Assembly: GCF_003963535.1 (NCBI RefSeq)
Contig: NZ_CP034539.1
Span: forward strand, 620,001 to 684,000
Direction: 5' to 3'
Source: Streptomyces cyaneochromogenes
Lineage (GTDB): Bacteria; Actinomycetota; Actinomycetes; Streptomycetales; Streptomycetaceae
DNA: 64,000 bases
Shown: piece by piece, positions 53,842 to 62,396 of the stretch
Layout of the letters: each line of letters starts with the position of its first letter
Numbering within the stretch: position 1 is the first letter of the stretch
Notes under the pieces: model-generated
What the model saw: the letters and a program-made list of their open reading frames with translations, nothing else
What the model was told of the DNA's origin: nothing
The model's database searches: none
Translations under genes and position numbers: made by a program

Positions 53842-53865
53842 GGCACCCCTGGTCTCAGGGGTGCC
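53842..53865 (+). terminator. Intrinsic-type hairpin after the S1 protease gene
   Basis: A perfect 10-bp stem GGCACCCCTG / CAGGGGTGCC with loop GTCT, 19 bp after the protease stop. It has no U-tract but is strong and well placed. Confidence 0.8.
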
Positions 53866-53934
53866 CGGTGAGGATGGTGCGACGGGTGGTGAGGTGATCC
53901 GAGGAGGGCGTTCGGGACGGGCCGAGGCGAGTGC

Positions 53935-54120
53935 TCAGGCCGCCTTCTCCGACTGCGGGGCCGCTGCGGCCCACTCCAGGACCAGGCGCTGGTACTCCTC
54001 GCGCTGCTCGACGCTCAGTGTCCCGCCCGACCGGCGCCACAGCGCCCGGATCTCCTCGTTGACCTCGTCAGCCGATCGCTCGGAGGCGAATTCAACAGTG
54101 GTGGACATGCTGTGAAGCAT
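53935..54120 (-). CDS. Small helical hypothetical protein, about 61 aa
   Basis: The protein contains the helical stretch RSADEVNEEIRALWRRSGG and QREEYQRLVLEWAAA and lacks membrane segments. I prefer ATG 54120 because GGAG sits 4 bp upstream; the ATG at 54108 (MSTTVEFASER) is equally plausible and would be leaderless. No family is recognised. It is convergent with the protease gene and lies upstream of nothing obviously related. Confidence 0.6.
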   Translation of the reverse strand: MLHSMSTTVEFASERSADEVNEEIRALWRRSGGTLSVEQREEYQRLVLEWAAAAPQSEKAA

Positions 54121-54220
54121 AAGGCTCCAGGGGTGAAGGCGCTGTGAGTAAGCTCGCACAATGCGGGCATATCGGACCGTGTTGCTGATCACGTCCATCT
54201 GTCAACACCCCTCGCCGAGT

Positions 54221-55381
54221 TCAGGCGTCCACCGCCCCCAGCACCAGCACCTGGATCGCCAGCACGGCGGCGCCACGTGCCCAGTCGTGAAAGTCGGACA
54301 CCTTGGTCTCCAGGTCGATCGGCGCCGCGAGCGGGTGCCGGTGGGCGCGGATGGTCTCCGCCACGGTCTTGCCGGCGACGTCCATGAGCCCCACCCCCTC
54401 TCCGGCGAGCAGGATCTTCTGCGGCAGCACGAAATTGCCGATCTGGGCGACCAGGGTGCCCAGCGCACGGGCCGCCTCCTCGATCACCCGGGCGGGCATC
54501 GGCTCACCGGCCGCGGCGAGCCGCAGGATCTCCTCGTACGTCCTGTCACGGCCGGTGGCGGCCTGCACCTGGTAGCGGATGTTGGGGATGGTCAGCAGTG
54601 AGACGGCGCTGCCGCGCGCACCGTCGGGGGTGAGCGGGCCGTTGGGGTTCACGATCCAGTGCCGCCCGAAACCGCGGTCCTCCTCGGCGTACGGCACCCG
54701 CTTGCCGCCCAGGACCAGGCCGTAGCCGATGCCGGCGCCGATGGTGAGCACGACGAAGCGGTCGAGGCCGCGGCCGGCACCGAACCAGGTCTCGGCCTCG
54801 ACGAGGGCGGCCACGTCATTCTCCACGACGACCGGCAGCCCCGTGCGCTCCTCGACCAACTCGGCGAGCGGGACGTCGCTCCAGTGCAGGAACGGGGATT
54901 CCCCGACCACGGCACGGTCCTCCACGAGACCGCCCACGCCGATGCCGATGCCGGCGAGCCGGGGGTGGTCACCGGCGAGTTCGTCGGCCATCTCCCCCAG
55001 CAGGTCCACGACTTCGGCGGGGTCGTGGGTGGTGAGGGGCCGGTCGTGGCGGGCGACGATCTCGCTCCTGAGCGTGGTCACGACGCCGTAGACCATGTCG
55101 TCGGTGATCTTGAACCCGACGAAGGAGAGGGACTCGGCGACGACGTCCAGCGGCTGGGACGGGCGGCCCTGACGCACCTCGACCGGGGCGCCCGCCTCGG
55201 GGACCTCGACGAGGAGGCCCGACTCGATCAGCGGCTTGGTCAGCCGGGTGAGGCTGCCCGCGGACAGGTTGAGCCGTCCGGCGAGTTCGGTGCGCGACAG
55301 TGGTCCGCCGAGCAGAACCTCGATCGCGACGGAGCGTTCACCGGGGCTGAGCGGAAGCCAGCTGGCGGCTACTGGGGTCAT
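54221..55381 (-). CDS. ROK-family regulator of second sugar locus
   Basis: A 386-residue ROK protein: winged HTH (LSRTELAGRLNLSAGSLTRLTKPLIES), then the sensor fold with IGIGVGGLVEDRAVVGES, VENDVAALVEAETWF and TIGAGIGYGLVLGGK. The zinc-binding cysteine motif is replaced by RHWIVNPNGPLTPDGARG. ATG 55381 follows GGGAG. It is divergent from two permeases, a binding protein and a Gfo/Idh/MocA enzyme, which it probably controls through the intervening palindrome. Confidence 0.88.
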   Translation of the reverse strand: MTPVAASWLPLSPGERSVAIEVLLGGPLSRTELAGRLNLSAGSLTRLTKPLIESGLLVEVPEAGAPVEVRQGRPSQPLDVVAESLSFVGFKITDDMVYGVVTTLRSEIVARHDRPLTTHDPAEVVDLLGEMADELAGDHPRLAGIGIGVGGLVEDRAVVGESPFLHWSDVPLAELVEERTGLPVVVENDVAALVEAETWFGAGRGLDRFVVLTIGAGIGYGLVLGGKRVPYAEEDRGFGRHWIVNPNGPLTPDGARGSAVSLLTIPNIRYQVQAATGRDRTYEEILRLAAAGEPMPARVIEEAARALGTLVAQIGNFVLPQKILLAGEGVGLMDVAGKTVAETIRAHRHPLAAPIDLETKVSDFHDWARGAAVLAIQVLVLGAVDA

Positions 55382-55414
55382 GGTCGTCAGGCTCCCACAC
55401 GATTCTTTCCCGCA

Positions 55415-55437
55415 TGATTTCTTTCTCCGCGAAATCA
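55415..55437. promoter_or_regulatory. Palindromic operator upstream of second ROK gene
   Basis: TGATTTC (55415-55421) and GAAATCA (55431-55437) form a perfect 7-bp inverted repeat with N9 centre. TTGACG at 55492-55497 is a candidate -35 box for the permease operon. Confidence 0.55.
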
Positions 55438-55560
55438 ACCAGGCCAGTGTAAGGCGACGGGATCGGCCAGGAGAAGATACCGACGCACCTCTTGACGGTT
55501 GGATTCTTCCGCAACAAAAGTAAGTGGCCGAGGACGAGCCGCAGACGAGGGAGTCTCCCG

Positions 55561-56526
55561 ATGACCATCGCCTCCAGCAGCCCTCCGTCGCGTCTGCCGT
55601 TGGGCGACGCCACGGGGGCAGGGACGAAACAGCGGACCAGGCGGGCGGCATCCCGCGAGACCCAGGGGGACGGGCGGCTCGCCGCGGTGTTCATCGCACC
55701 GGCGCTGCTGGGCTTCGCCGTCTTCCTGCTCTGGCCGACGCTGCGGGGCATCTACCTGAGCTTCACCCGCTTCAACCTGCTCACTCCGGCGGAGTGGGTG
55801 GGCCTGGACAACTACGTGCGGATGGTCAACGACCCGATCTTCTGGGACTCGCTGACGGTCACCGTCGAGTACGTGGTCATCAACATCGGGGTGCAGACGG
55901 TCTCGGCGCTCGCCATCGCGGTGCTGCTGCAGCGGCTGACGCAGTCGGCGGTGCTGCGGGGGATCGTGCTCACGCCGTATCTGATGTCCAACGTCGTCGC
56001 GGGCATCGTCTGGCTCTGGATCCTGGACACCCAGCTCGGCATCGGCAACGAGATCATCTCGGCGGTCGGTGCGGACCGGATACCGTTCCTGGCCGACGAG
56101 ACCTGGGCGATCCCGACGATCGCCCTGATCAACGTATGGCGGCACGTCGGATACACCGCGCTCCTGCTCTTCGCGGGACTCCAGGCCATCCCGGGCGACG
56201 TCTACGAGGCAGCCAAGGTGGACGGCGCGAGCGAGTGGCGGATGTTCTGGCGGATCACCATGCCGCTGCTGCGGCCGGTCCTGGCGGTCGTTCTGATCAT
56301 GACGGTGATCGGCTCGTTCCAGGTGTTCGACACGGTCGCGGTGACGACCGCGGGCGGTCCGGCGAACGCGACCAACGTCCTGCAGTACTACATCTACGGC
56401 GCCGCCTTCGGCCGCTTCCAGTTCGGCTACGCGTCCGCCATGTCCGTCGCCCTGCTGGTGGTGCTCAGCGCCATCACCGTCATCCAGTACCGGCTCACCC
56501 GGGCCGGCCAGACCGACCTCGGCTGA
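55561..56526 (+). CDS. Sugar ABC transporter permease (MalF type)
   Basis: A 321-residue permease with six membrane segments after a 40-residue cytosolic tail. The EAA loop reads EAAKVDGASEWRMFWRITMPLLRP. ATG 55561 follows GGGAG. It starts the plus-strand operon facing the ROK regulator, 19 bp before the second permease. As in the other sugar locus, no ATPase is encoded nearby. Confidence 0.92.
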   Translation: MTIASSSPPSRLPLGDATGAGTKQRTRRAASRETQGDGRLAAVFIAPALLGFAVFLLWPTLRGIYLSFTRFNLLTPAEWVGLDNYVRMVNDPIFWDSLTVTVEYVVINIGVQTVSALAIAVLLQRLTQSAVLRGIVLTPYLMSNVVAGIVWLWILDTQLGIGNEIISAVGADRIPFLADETWAIPTIALINVWRHVGYTALLLFAGLQAIPGDVYEAAKVDGASEWRMFWRITMPLLRPVLAVVLIMTVIGSFQVFDTVAVTTAGGPANATNVLQYYIYGAAFGRFQFGYASAMSVALLVVLSAITVIQYRLTRAGQTDLG

Positions 56527-56545
56527 GGAGAAGGGAGAGACCGGC

Positions 56546-57472
56546 ATGGCTGCTGTGACCGCTCCGACGACACAGACCCGGGTACGACCCGTCAGGCGCC
56601 GCCCTTCCCCGGGGCGGATCGCGGCCTGGGCGGCGATGGCCGCGATCGTGCTCGTCACCCTGCTGCCGTTCTACTGGATCCTGCGCACCGCGCTGTCCAC
56701 CAACACCGCGCTCGCCGCCCACCCCGGCGACCCGCTCCCCGTCGACCTGACGACCGGTGGCTTCGAGCGGGCGCTGGGTCTGCAGTCCACCGAGGAGGCG
56801 ATCGCCCAGGGCGGCGCGGGCGGCGGACTGAAGTTCTGGCGCTATCTGATCAATTCGGTCGTCGTGTCGACCCTGATCACCGGCTGCCAGATCTTCTTCT
56901 CGGCGATGGCCGCCTACGCCTTCGCCCGGCTGCGCTGGCGCGGCCGGGACAAGGTGTTCGGTCTGTTCCTGGCCGGGCTGATGGTGCCCACGATCTTCAC
57001 ACTGCTGCCGAACTTCGTGCTCATCAAGCAACTCGGTCTCATCGACAACCTGTTGGGCATCGCCCTGCCCACGATGTTCATGACGCCGTTCGCGGTGTTC
57101 TTCCTGAGGCAGTTCTTCATGAACGTGCCCCGGGAGGTCGAGGAAGCGGCCCTGCTGGACGGAGCCGGGAGGATCCGGGTCTTCTTCCGGGTGATGCTGC
57201 CGATGGCGTCGACACCCGTGATCACCCTGGGCGTGCTGACGTACATCACCTCCTGGAACGACTACTTCTGGCCGCTGATGGTGTCGTACAGCGACAGTTC
57301 GCGCGTACTCACCGTGGCCCTGGCCATGTTCCGGGCACAGACCCCGCAGACCGGCTACGACTGGTCCGGCCTGATGGCGGCCACGCTCATCGCCGCTCTC
57401 CCGATGCTCGCGCTCTTCGCCGTGTTCGCGCGCCGCATCGTCAGCTCCATCAGCTTCACCGGGATCAAGTAA
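56546..57472 (+). CDS. Carbohydrate ABC transporter permease (MalG type)
   Basis: A 308-residue membrane permease with six helices; EAA loop EEAALLDGAGRIRVFFRVMLP. An unusually long periplasmic loop after TM1 (HPGDPLPVDLTTGGFERALG) is present, as in some other MalG homologues. A strong AGGAGAAGGGAGAG precedes the ATG. The binding-protein gene starts 10 bp after its stop. Confidence 0.92.
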   Translation: MAAVTAPTTQTRVRPVRRRPSPGRIAAWAAMAAIVLVTLLPFYWILRTALSTNTALAAHPGDPLPVDLTTGGFERALGLQSTEEAIAQGGAGGGLKFWRYLINSVVVSTLITGCQIFFSAMAAYAFARLRWRGRDKVFGLFLAGLMVPTIFTLLPNFVLIKQLGLIDNLLGIALPTMFMTPFAVFFLRQFFMNVPREVEEAALLDGAGRIRVFFRVMLPMASTPVITLGVLTYITSWNDYFWPLMVSYSDSSRVLTVALAMFRAQTPQTGYDWSGLMAATLIAALPMLALFAVFARRIVSSISFTGIK

Positions 57473-57482
57473 GGGGACAGGG

Positions 57483-58868
57483 ATGCGAATTCGGATGCTC
57501 CCCCACGCTCGAATGAACTCGCGCGGGGGGACCCCCATGGTCACCGCACTGACCGGGGCCCTCGCGCTGTCCTTGGTCACCGGCTGCGCTCAGGGCGACT
57601 CCGTCTCGGCGGGCGGGAACACCGTGACGTACTGGCTGTGGGACGCCAACCAGCTGCCTGCCTACCAGGCCTGCGCGAAGGGCTTCGAGAAGAACAACCC
57701 GGGCCTGAAGGTGAAGATCACCCAGATGGGCTGGGCCGACTACTGGACCAAGCTCACCGCGAGCTTCATCGCGGGGACCGAGCCGGACGTCTTCACCGAC
57801 CACATCCAGAAGTTCGGGCAGTTCGCCGACCTGAAGGTGCTCGAACCGCTGGACGACCTGGGCATCGACGACTCCGCCTACCAGTCGGGACTGGCCGCCA
57901 ACTGGAAGGGCCAGGACGGCCACCGCTACGGCGCGCCCAAGGACTGGGACACCGTCGCCCTCTTCTACAACCAGAAGATGGCCAAGGAGGCCGGGCTCAC
58001 CGCGGACCAGCTGAACAGCCTCTCCTGGAACCCGAAGGACGGCGGCACCTTCGAGAAGGCCATCGCGCGTCTGACCGTCGACAAGAACGGCAAGCGCGGC
58101 GACGAGGAGGGCTTCGACAAGAACAACGTCAAGGTGTACGGGATGGCGACGGGCGGTGCGGGCGACGCCGACGGTCAGACCACCTGGAGCCCGTTCGTCG
58201 CCTCGGCAGGCTGGAACTACACGGACAAGGCCCGCTGGGGCACCAAGTACCAGTACGACAGCGAGACCTTCCAGTCGGTGGTCGACTGGTACTTCGGCCT
58301 GGCGAAGAAGGGCTACCTCGCTCCCTTCACCGACTACACCGACGGAGCCAACCCGGCCAACGCCCAGGTCGCCTCCGGCAAGGCGGCGACCTCCTTCGAC
58401 GGCGCCTGGATGATCTCCACGTACCACACCACCAAGGGCCTGGACGTCGGCACCGCACCCACGCCGATCGGCCCGACCGGCAAGCGGGCCACCATGATGA
58501 ACGGCCTCGCCGACTCCGTCACCAAGAACTCCCGCAACAAGGAGGGCGCGAAGAAATGGGTGCGGTACCTGGCCTCCAACGAGTGCCAGAAGACCGTCGG
58601 CGGCTACGGCATCGTCTTCCCCGCAACCCCGGACGGCACCCGGGCGGCGGTGGCGGCGTACAAGAAGAAGGGCATCGACGTGTCCGCCTTCACCGAACCG
58701 GTCAACGACAAGAAGGACTCCGCCACCTTCTCCTTCCCGATCACCGACTACGCGGCGGACGTCTACTCCCTGATGCGCCCCGCGATGCAGGACGTCTTCG
58801 CCAATGACGCCCCGGTGAGCGGCCTGACCAGCACCAACGACCAGATCAACCTCGTCCTCGGCCAGTGA
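57483..58868 (+). CDS. Sugar-binding lipoprotein of ABC transporter
   Basis: A 461-residue family 1 solute-binding protein. The signal ends in lipobox LVTGC with Cys near residue 35. The mature part opens VTYWLWDANQLPAYQACAKGFEKN, typical of the family, and the C-terminal NAPVS-like NDAPVSGLTS tail is present. ATG 57483 with GGGGA upstream; ATG 57513 is possible but would give an even shorter signal N-region. It feeds the permeases immediately upstream; the sugar is unknown. Confidence 0.92.
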   Translation: MRIRMLPHARMNSRGGTPMVTALTGALALSLVTGCAQGDSVSAGGNTVTYWLWDANQLPAYQACAKGFEKNNPGLKVKITQMGWADYWTKLTASFIAGTEPDVFTDHIQKFGQFADLKVLEPLDDLGIDDSAYQSGLAANWKGQDGHRYGAPKDWDTVALFYNQKMAKEAGLTADQLNSLSWNPKDGGTFEKAIARLTVDKNGKRGDEEGFDKNNVKVYGMATGGAGDADGQTTWSPFVASAGWNYTDKARWGTKYQYDSETFQSVVDWYFGLAKKGYLAPFTDYTDGANPANAQVASGKAATSFDGAWMISTYHTTKGLDVGTAPTPIGPTGKRATMMNGLADSVTKNSRNKEGAKKWVRYLASNECQKTVGGYGIVFPATPDGTRAAVAAYKKKGIDVSAFTEPVNDKKDSATFSFPITDYAADVYSLMRPAMQDVFANDAPVSGLTSTNDQINLVLGQ

Positions 58869-58882
58869 AAGGCATCCACTCC

Positions 58883-60085
58883 ATGACGTTCTCCCTCGGC
58901 ATCGTCGGCGCCGGCCAGTTCTCGGGCCAGTTCGCGAAACTGTTCCTGGCCCACCCCGGCGTCACCGACGTCTACGTCACCGACCTGCTCCCCGAACGAG
59001 CCGAACAACTCGCCGCCGCCGAAGGCCTGACCGGCACCTTCCCCTCGTACGAGGCCATGCTGGAGTCGGAGGCCGTCGACGCGGTCGCCGTCTTCACCCA
59101 GCGCTGGACGCACGGGCCGCTGGTGCTCCAGGGCCTGAACGCCGGCAAGCACGTCTACTCCGCCGTCCCCATGGCGATCACCACGGAGGAGATCGCGGCG
59201 ATCATCGACGCGGTCAAGGCCACCGGGCTGACGTACATGATGGGTGAGACCAGCCAGTACAACCCGGCGACGGTGCACGCCCGCAACCAGATCGCGGAGG
59301 GCGCCTTCGGGCGGCTCTTCTACGCCGAGGGCGACTACGTCCACGACATGGATCTGGGGTTCTACGAGGCGTACCAGTACAGCGGCGGCGAGAACTGGAA
59401 GGCGACCGCCAGCTATCCCCCGCTGCTGTACCCGACCCACGCGGTGGGCGGCGTGCTGGGGGCGTGGCAGACGCACGCCGTGAGCGTCTCGGCGATCGGG
59501 GTCGTGGACGACCGGGGCGACGGTGTCTTCGACAAGGACGTCAGCCAGTTCGGCAACGACGTGTCCAACGCGACCGCGCTGTTCGAGGTGGCGGGCGGCG
59601 GCTCGTTCCGGACGAACGAGTTCCGGCGGGTCGGCTACCCGTCCCACATACGGGAGTCGCGTTTCCGGTTCTTCGGCACCGAGGCCAGCATGGAGCAGCT
59701 CGCCACGGTGGCCCTGTGGCAGGACAAGAAGGGCGTGAAGGACATCAGCGAGCTGCTGGAGCCCAAGCCCACCATGGCTCCTGACGATCCGTCACTCCAG
59801 CACATCGCGCCGGATCTGCGGGCCGCCTTCACCTCGGGTTCGGCGCCGGTGCACGACCGGTCGCGGCTGCCGCGGGAGTTCGACAACCTGCACAACGGCC
59901 ACGAGGGCAGCCACCACTTCCTGGTGGACGACTTCGTGACCGCCGTCAACACCCGCACCCAGCCGTCCGTGAACGCGTGGGTAGCCGCCCGCTATACCCT
60001 GCCGGGCATCGTCGCGCACGAGTCCGCGCGGCAGGGTGGGGTCAGGCTGGAGATCCCGGACTTCGGGGACGCCCCGGAGGCGTGA
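58883..60085 (+). CDS. Gfo/Idh/MocA-family oxidoreductase of sugar operon
   Basis: A 400-residue NAD(P)-binding protein, Rossmann motif GIVGAGQFSGQFAKLF and the family C-terminal domain (DMDLGFYEAYQYSGGENW). The usual EKP catalytic lysine motif is replaced by KHVYSAVPMAITTEE, so activity may be altered or use another residue. ATG 58883 has AAAGG upstream; a GTG at 58865 overlaps the binding-protein stop. Gene order implies it processes the imported sugar, perhaps an inositol or uronate-like compound; that is inference. Confidence 0.88.
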   Translation: MTFSLGIVGAGQFSGQFAKLFLAHPGVTDVYVTDLLPERAEQLAAAEGLTGTFPSYEAMLESEAVDAVAVFTQRWTHGPLVLQGLNAGKHVYSAVPMAITTEEIAAIIDAVKATGLTYMMGETSQYNPATVHARNQIAEGAFGRLFYAEGDYVHDMDLGFYEAYQYSGGENWKATASYPPLLYPTHAVGGVLGAWQTHAVSVSAIGVVDDRGDGVFDKDVSQFGNDVSNATALFEVAGGGSFRTNEFRRVGYPSHIRESRFRFFGTEASMEQLATVALWQDKKGVKDISELLEPKPTMAPDDPSLQHIAPDLRAAFTSGSAPVHDRSRLPREFDNLHNGHEGSHHFLVDDFVTAVNTRTQPSVNAWVAARYTLPGIVAHESARQGGVRLEIPDFGDAPEA

Positions 60086-60104
60086 CGTTTCCCCGACATC
60101 GACT

Positions 60105-60146
60105 CGCAAGCCGGGTGCCTGTCCTGACTCAGGTGCCCGGCTTGCG
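60105..60146. terminator. Long hairpin between convergent genes
   Basis: Arms CGCAAGCCGGGTGCCTG (60105-60121) and CAGGTGCCCGGCTTGCG (60130-60146) pair over 17 bp with two interior mismatches and an 8-nt loop. It overlaps the 3' end of the L,D-transpeptidase gene and follows the oxidoreductase stop, so it can serve both directions. Confidence 0.7.
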
Positions 60147-60830
60147 GCCGTACACGTAGACGTCGTCGCCGTTCTTCAGCAGCGACCAGTACTTCTTGGC
60201 GTTGGTCTTGGTCATGTTGACGCAGCCGTGCGAGCCCGGCGGGTTCCACATGCTGACGCCGACGGAGTGGAAGGCCTGGCCGCCGTCGAAGAACTGGGCG
60301 TAGGGCATGGGCACGTTGTAGATGCTCGACACGTGGTCGATATTGCGCCAGTAGATCTTCTTCAGGCCCGTGCGGGTCTCGTAGCCGTTGCGGCCGGTGC
60401 GGACCGGTACGGGGCCGTAGACCAGCTTGTCGCCGTCCTGGATCCAGCTCAGCTGGAGCGTGAGGTTCACGCAGGCGATGCGGCCCTTGTTGACGGGGCA
60501 CTTGCCGTCCTTGTTGGGCTTGTTGCCGACGGCCTTCTGCTTGTTCATCAGGTCCATCACGCCCCAGGTGACGGGACCCGCGTAGCCGGCGTTCGGGCTG
60601 ATGCCGTGCTTGGTCTGGAAGGCCTGGATGGCCTTGCAGTCGGCGGCGGACTGCTTGCCGTCGACCGGTCGGCCGAGAAACTTCTCGACCTGCTTCTGGT
60701 ACGGACCGGTCTGGGTCGTGCAGCTCGGGGCCGCCTGCGCCGGTGCGGCGCCGAGCGTGAGCGCGAGCGGTGCGACGAGTCCGCCGGTGATACCGAGTGC
60801 GACGGCGCGCCGTCTGCGTATGTCCCCCAT
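60129..60830 (-). CDS. Secreted L,D-transpeptidase with peptidoglycan-binding domain
   Basis: A 233-residue exported enzyme: signal peptide with AQAAPS cleavage region near residue 34, peptidoglycan-binding-like repeat (residues about 45-95, FLGRPVDGKQSAADCKAIQAF) and a YkuD catalytic domain with His188 and the SHGCVN motif (H201, C203). It forms 3-3 cross-links in peptidoglycan or anchors proteins. ATG 60830 follows GGGAAGG. It is convergent with the sugar operon. Confidence 0.9.
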   Translation of the reverse strand: MGDIRRRRAVALGITGGLVAPLALTLGAAPAQAAPSCTTQTGPYQKQVEKFLGRPVDGKQSAADCKAIQAFQTKHGISPNAGYAGPVTWGVMDLMNKQKAVGNKPNKDGKCPVNKGRIACVNLTLQLSWIQDGDKLVYGPVPVRTGRNGYETRTGLKKIYWRNIDHVSSIYNVPMPYAQFFDGGQAFHSVGVSMWNPPGSHGCVNMTKTNAKKYWSLLKNGDDVYVYGRKPGT

Positions 60831-60990
60831 GGCCGGGCCTTCCCTTTGCGTGTTCCTGTGGGCTTCTGCCTGGTAGACCAGCGCGTGGGGGTGTCGGTTG
60901 TGGCCCTGGCCGGGCTGTGACCAAACGGTGAAATTTGGCCAGGCCGGAGGTCTCGGAAGGTGGCATGGGTCACGCGGCGCGTCGGGCTCC

Positions 60991-61788
60991 TCAGGCGGGG
61001 TCCGAGTGCCGGACCGCCGCCTGGAATCCGGTGTTGACCGCGGTGAGGCCGCCGTCGACGGTGAGGGTGGTACCGGTGATCCAGGCCGCGTCATGGGACG
61101 CCAGGAAGGCGACCGCGGCGGCGATGTCCTCGGGTTCGCCGACCCGGCCCAGGGGGTACAGCCCGCGGACCGCGTCCAGGTCCGCCTCCCGCCCTTCCCA
61201 GGCGGAGGTGCGCACCGTGCCCGGCACCACCAGGTTGACGCGGACCCCTCGGGCCGCCGCGTGCCCGGCGAGAGTCCGGGTGAGGGAGCCGAGGCCGGCC
61301 TTGGCGGCGCTGTAGGCGTGGTTGCCGAAGTCCTGGAGGCCGTTGACGGAGCCGATGTTCACGATGGCTCCGCGGCCGGTGGCGGCCAGGTGCGGGAGGG
61401 CTGCGCGGCAGCAGCGGTAGGGGCCGGTCAGCGTGATGTCGAGGTCGCGGGACCATCCCTCGTCCGGGAAGTCCTCGAAGAGCGGGGGGTCGGGGGTGCA
61501 CGAGGCCGCGCTGTTGACCAGGACGTCGAGCGAGCCGAAGGCCTCCACGGCGTGCGCGACGGCCGTCTCGACGGAGTCACGGTCGGCGACGTCGCAGGCC
61601 CGCGCCTCCGCCGTGAGCCCCACGTCCCGCAGGGCCGACGCGGTCTTCTCCGCCTCGGGTCCGTCCCGGTCGGTCACGAGGACGCGCGCGCCCTCCTCAG
61701 CGAGTCGGCGGGCGGTGGCCGCGCCGATGCCGCGGGCCGCACCGGTGACCAGGACCGCGTACCCCGCGAAGCGCGTTGTGTCCGTCAT
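60991..61788 (-). CDS. SDR-family oxidoreductase (classical)
   Basis: A 265-residue classical short-chain dehydrogenase: TGAARGIG cofactor loop, NSAAS in place of NNAG, catalytic Ser, YSAAK and C-terminal GTTLTVDGG. ATG 61788 has no ribosome binding site, but TACGGT lies 7 bp before it, suggesting a leaderless mRNA. It is divergent from another leaderless-looking gene at 61839. Substrate unknown. Confidence 0.9.
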   Translation of the reverse strand: MTDTTRFAGYAVLVTGAARGIGAATARRLAEEGARVLVTDRDGPEAEKTASALRDVGLTAEARACDVADRDSVETAVAHAVEAFGSLDVLVNSAASCTPDPPLFEDFPDEGWSRDLDITLTGPYRCCRAALPHLAATGRGAIVNIGSVNGLQDFGNHAYSAAKAGLGSLTRTLAGHAAARGVRVNLVVPGTVRTSAWEGREADLDAVRGLYPLGRVGEPEDIAAAVAFLASHDAAWITGTTLTVDGGLTAVNTGFQAAVRHSDPA

Positions 61789-61838
61789 GGACCGCACCGT
61801 AGTGCCGGGACGGTCATCCGGGCAGGTAGCGTGCGTCC

Positions 61839-62396
61839 ATGTCCGCGTTCATTCAGCAACTCCCCGCGCTCATCGGTGTCGTGATCGGCGCGCTCGGTTC
61901 GTATGTGGTGGTCGTGCGGGGCGACCGGGTGAGGTTCCGGCGGGAGCAGGCGGCGCGTTGGGAGGAGCGGCGGCTCGCCGTGTACAGCGACTACGCGCGG
62001 TCGGTGAAGAAGGCGGTCACGGTGGCCTACCGGGTCGCAGCCGAACGCGGCATCGGCACGCACCCGCACCCCCTGACCCTCGACGTCGCCCAGCCGCTGC
62101 TGGCCGAGGCGAACGACGAACGGGACCCCTCGGGCGAGGCGCTGATCATGCTGGGCAGCGTCGTCGTGGTGGAGAAGGCGCGGGCCTGGGTCACGACGGT
62201 GATGGACATGGAGCGCTTCCTCCGCGAGGGCGGCCGGGACCAGGAGGCCTGGCAGGCGCTGCTGGAGAGGCAGCGCGCCGGGCGCGAGGGCTACTACGCG
62301 GCGGTGCGGGAGGACCTGGGCCTCCCGCCGGGCCACTCCGCGCGCTGGCCGATCCGCGAGGCCGAGCCGGTGCCCCCGGTACCGTCTCAGCGGTAG
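61839..62396 (+). CDS. Single-span membrane hypothetical protein, 185 aa
   Basis: One N-terminal transmembrane helix (LPALIGVVIGALGSYVVVV) is followed by a basic RFRREQAARWEERRLAVYSDYAR helical domain likely coiled and cytosolic. No family is recognised. TAGCGT lies 6 bp before ATG 61839 with no ribosome binding site, again suggesting a leaderless transcript. Its last 10 bp overlap the convergent SDR gene. Confidence 0.8.
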   Translation: MSAFIQQLPALIGVVIGALGSYVVVVRGDRVRFRREQAARWEERRLAVYSDYARSVKKAVTVAYRVAAERGIGTHPHPLTLDVAQPLLAEANDERDPSGEALIMLGSVVVVEKARAWVTTVMDMERFLREGGRDQEAWQALLERQRAGREGYYAAVREDLGLPPGHSARWPIREAEPVPPVPSQR

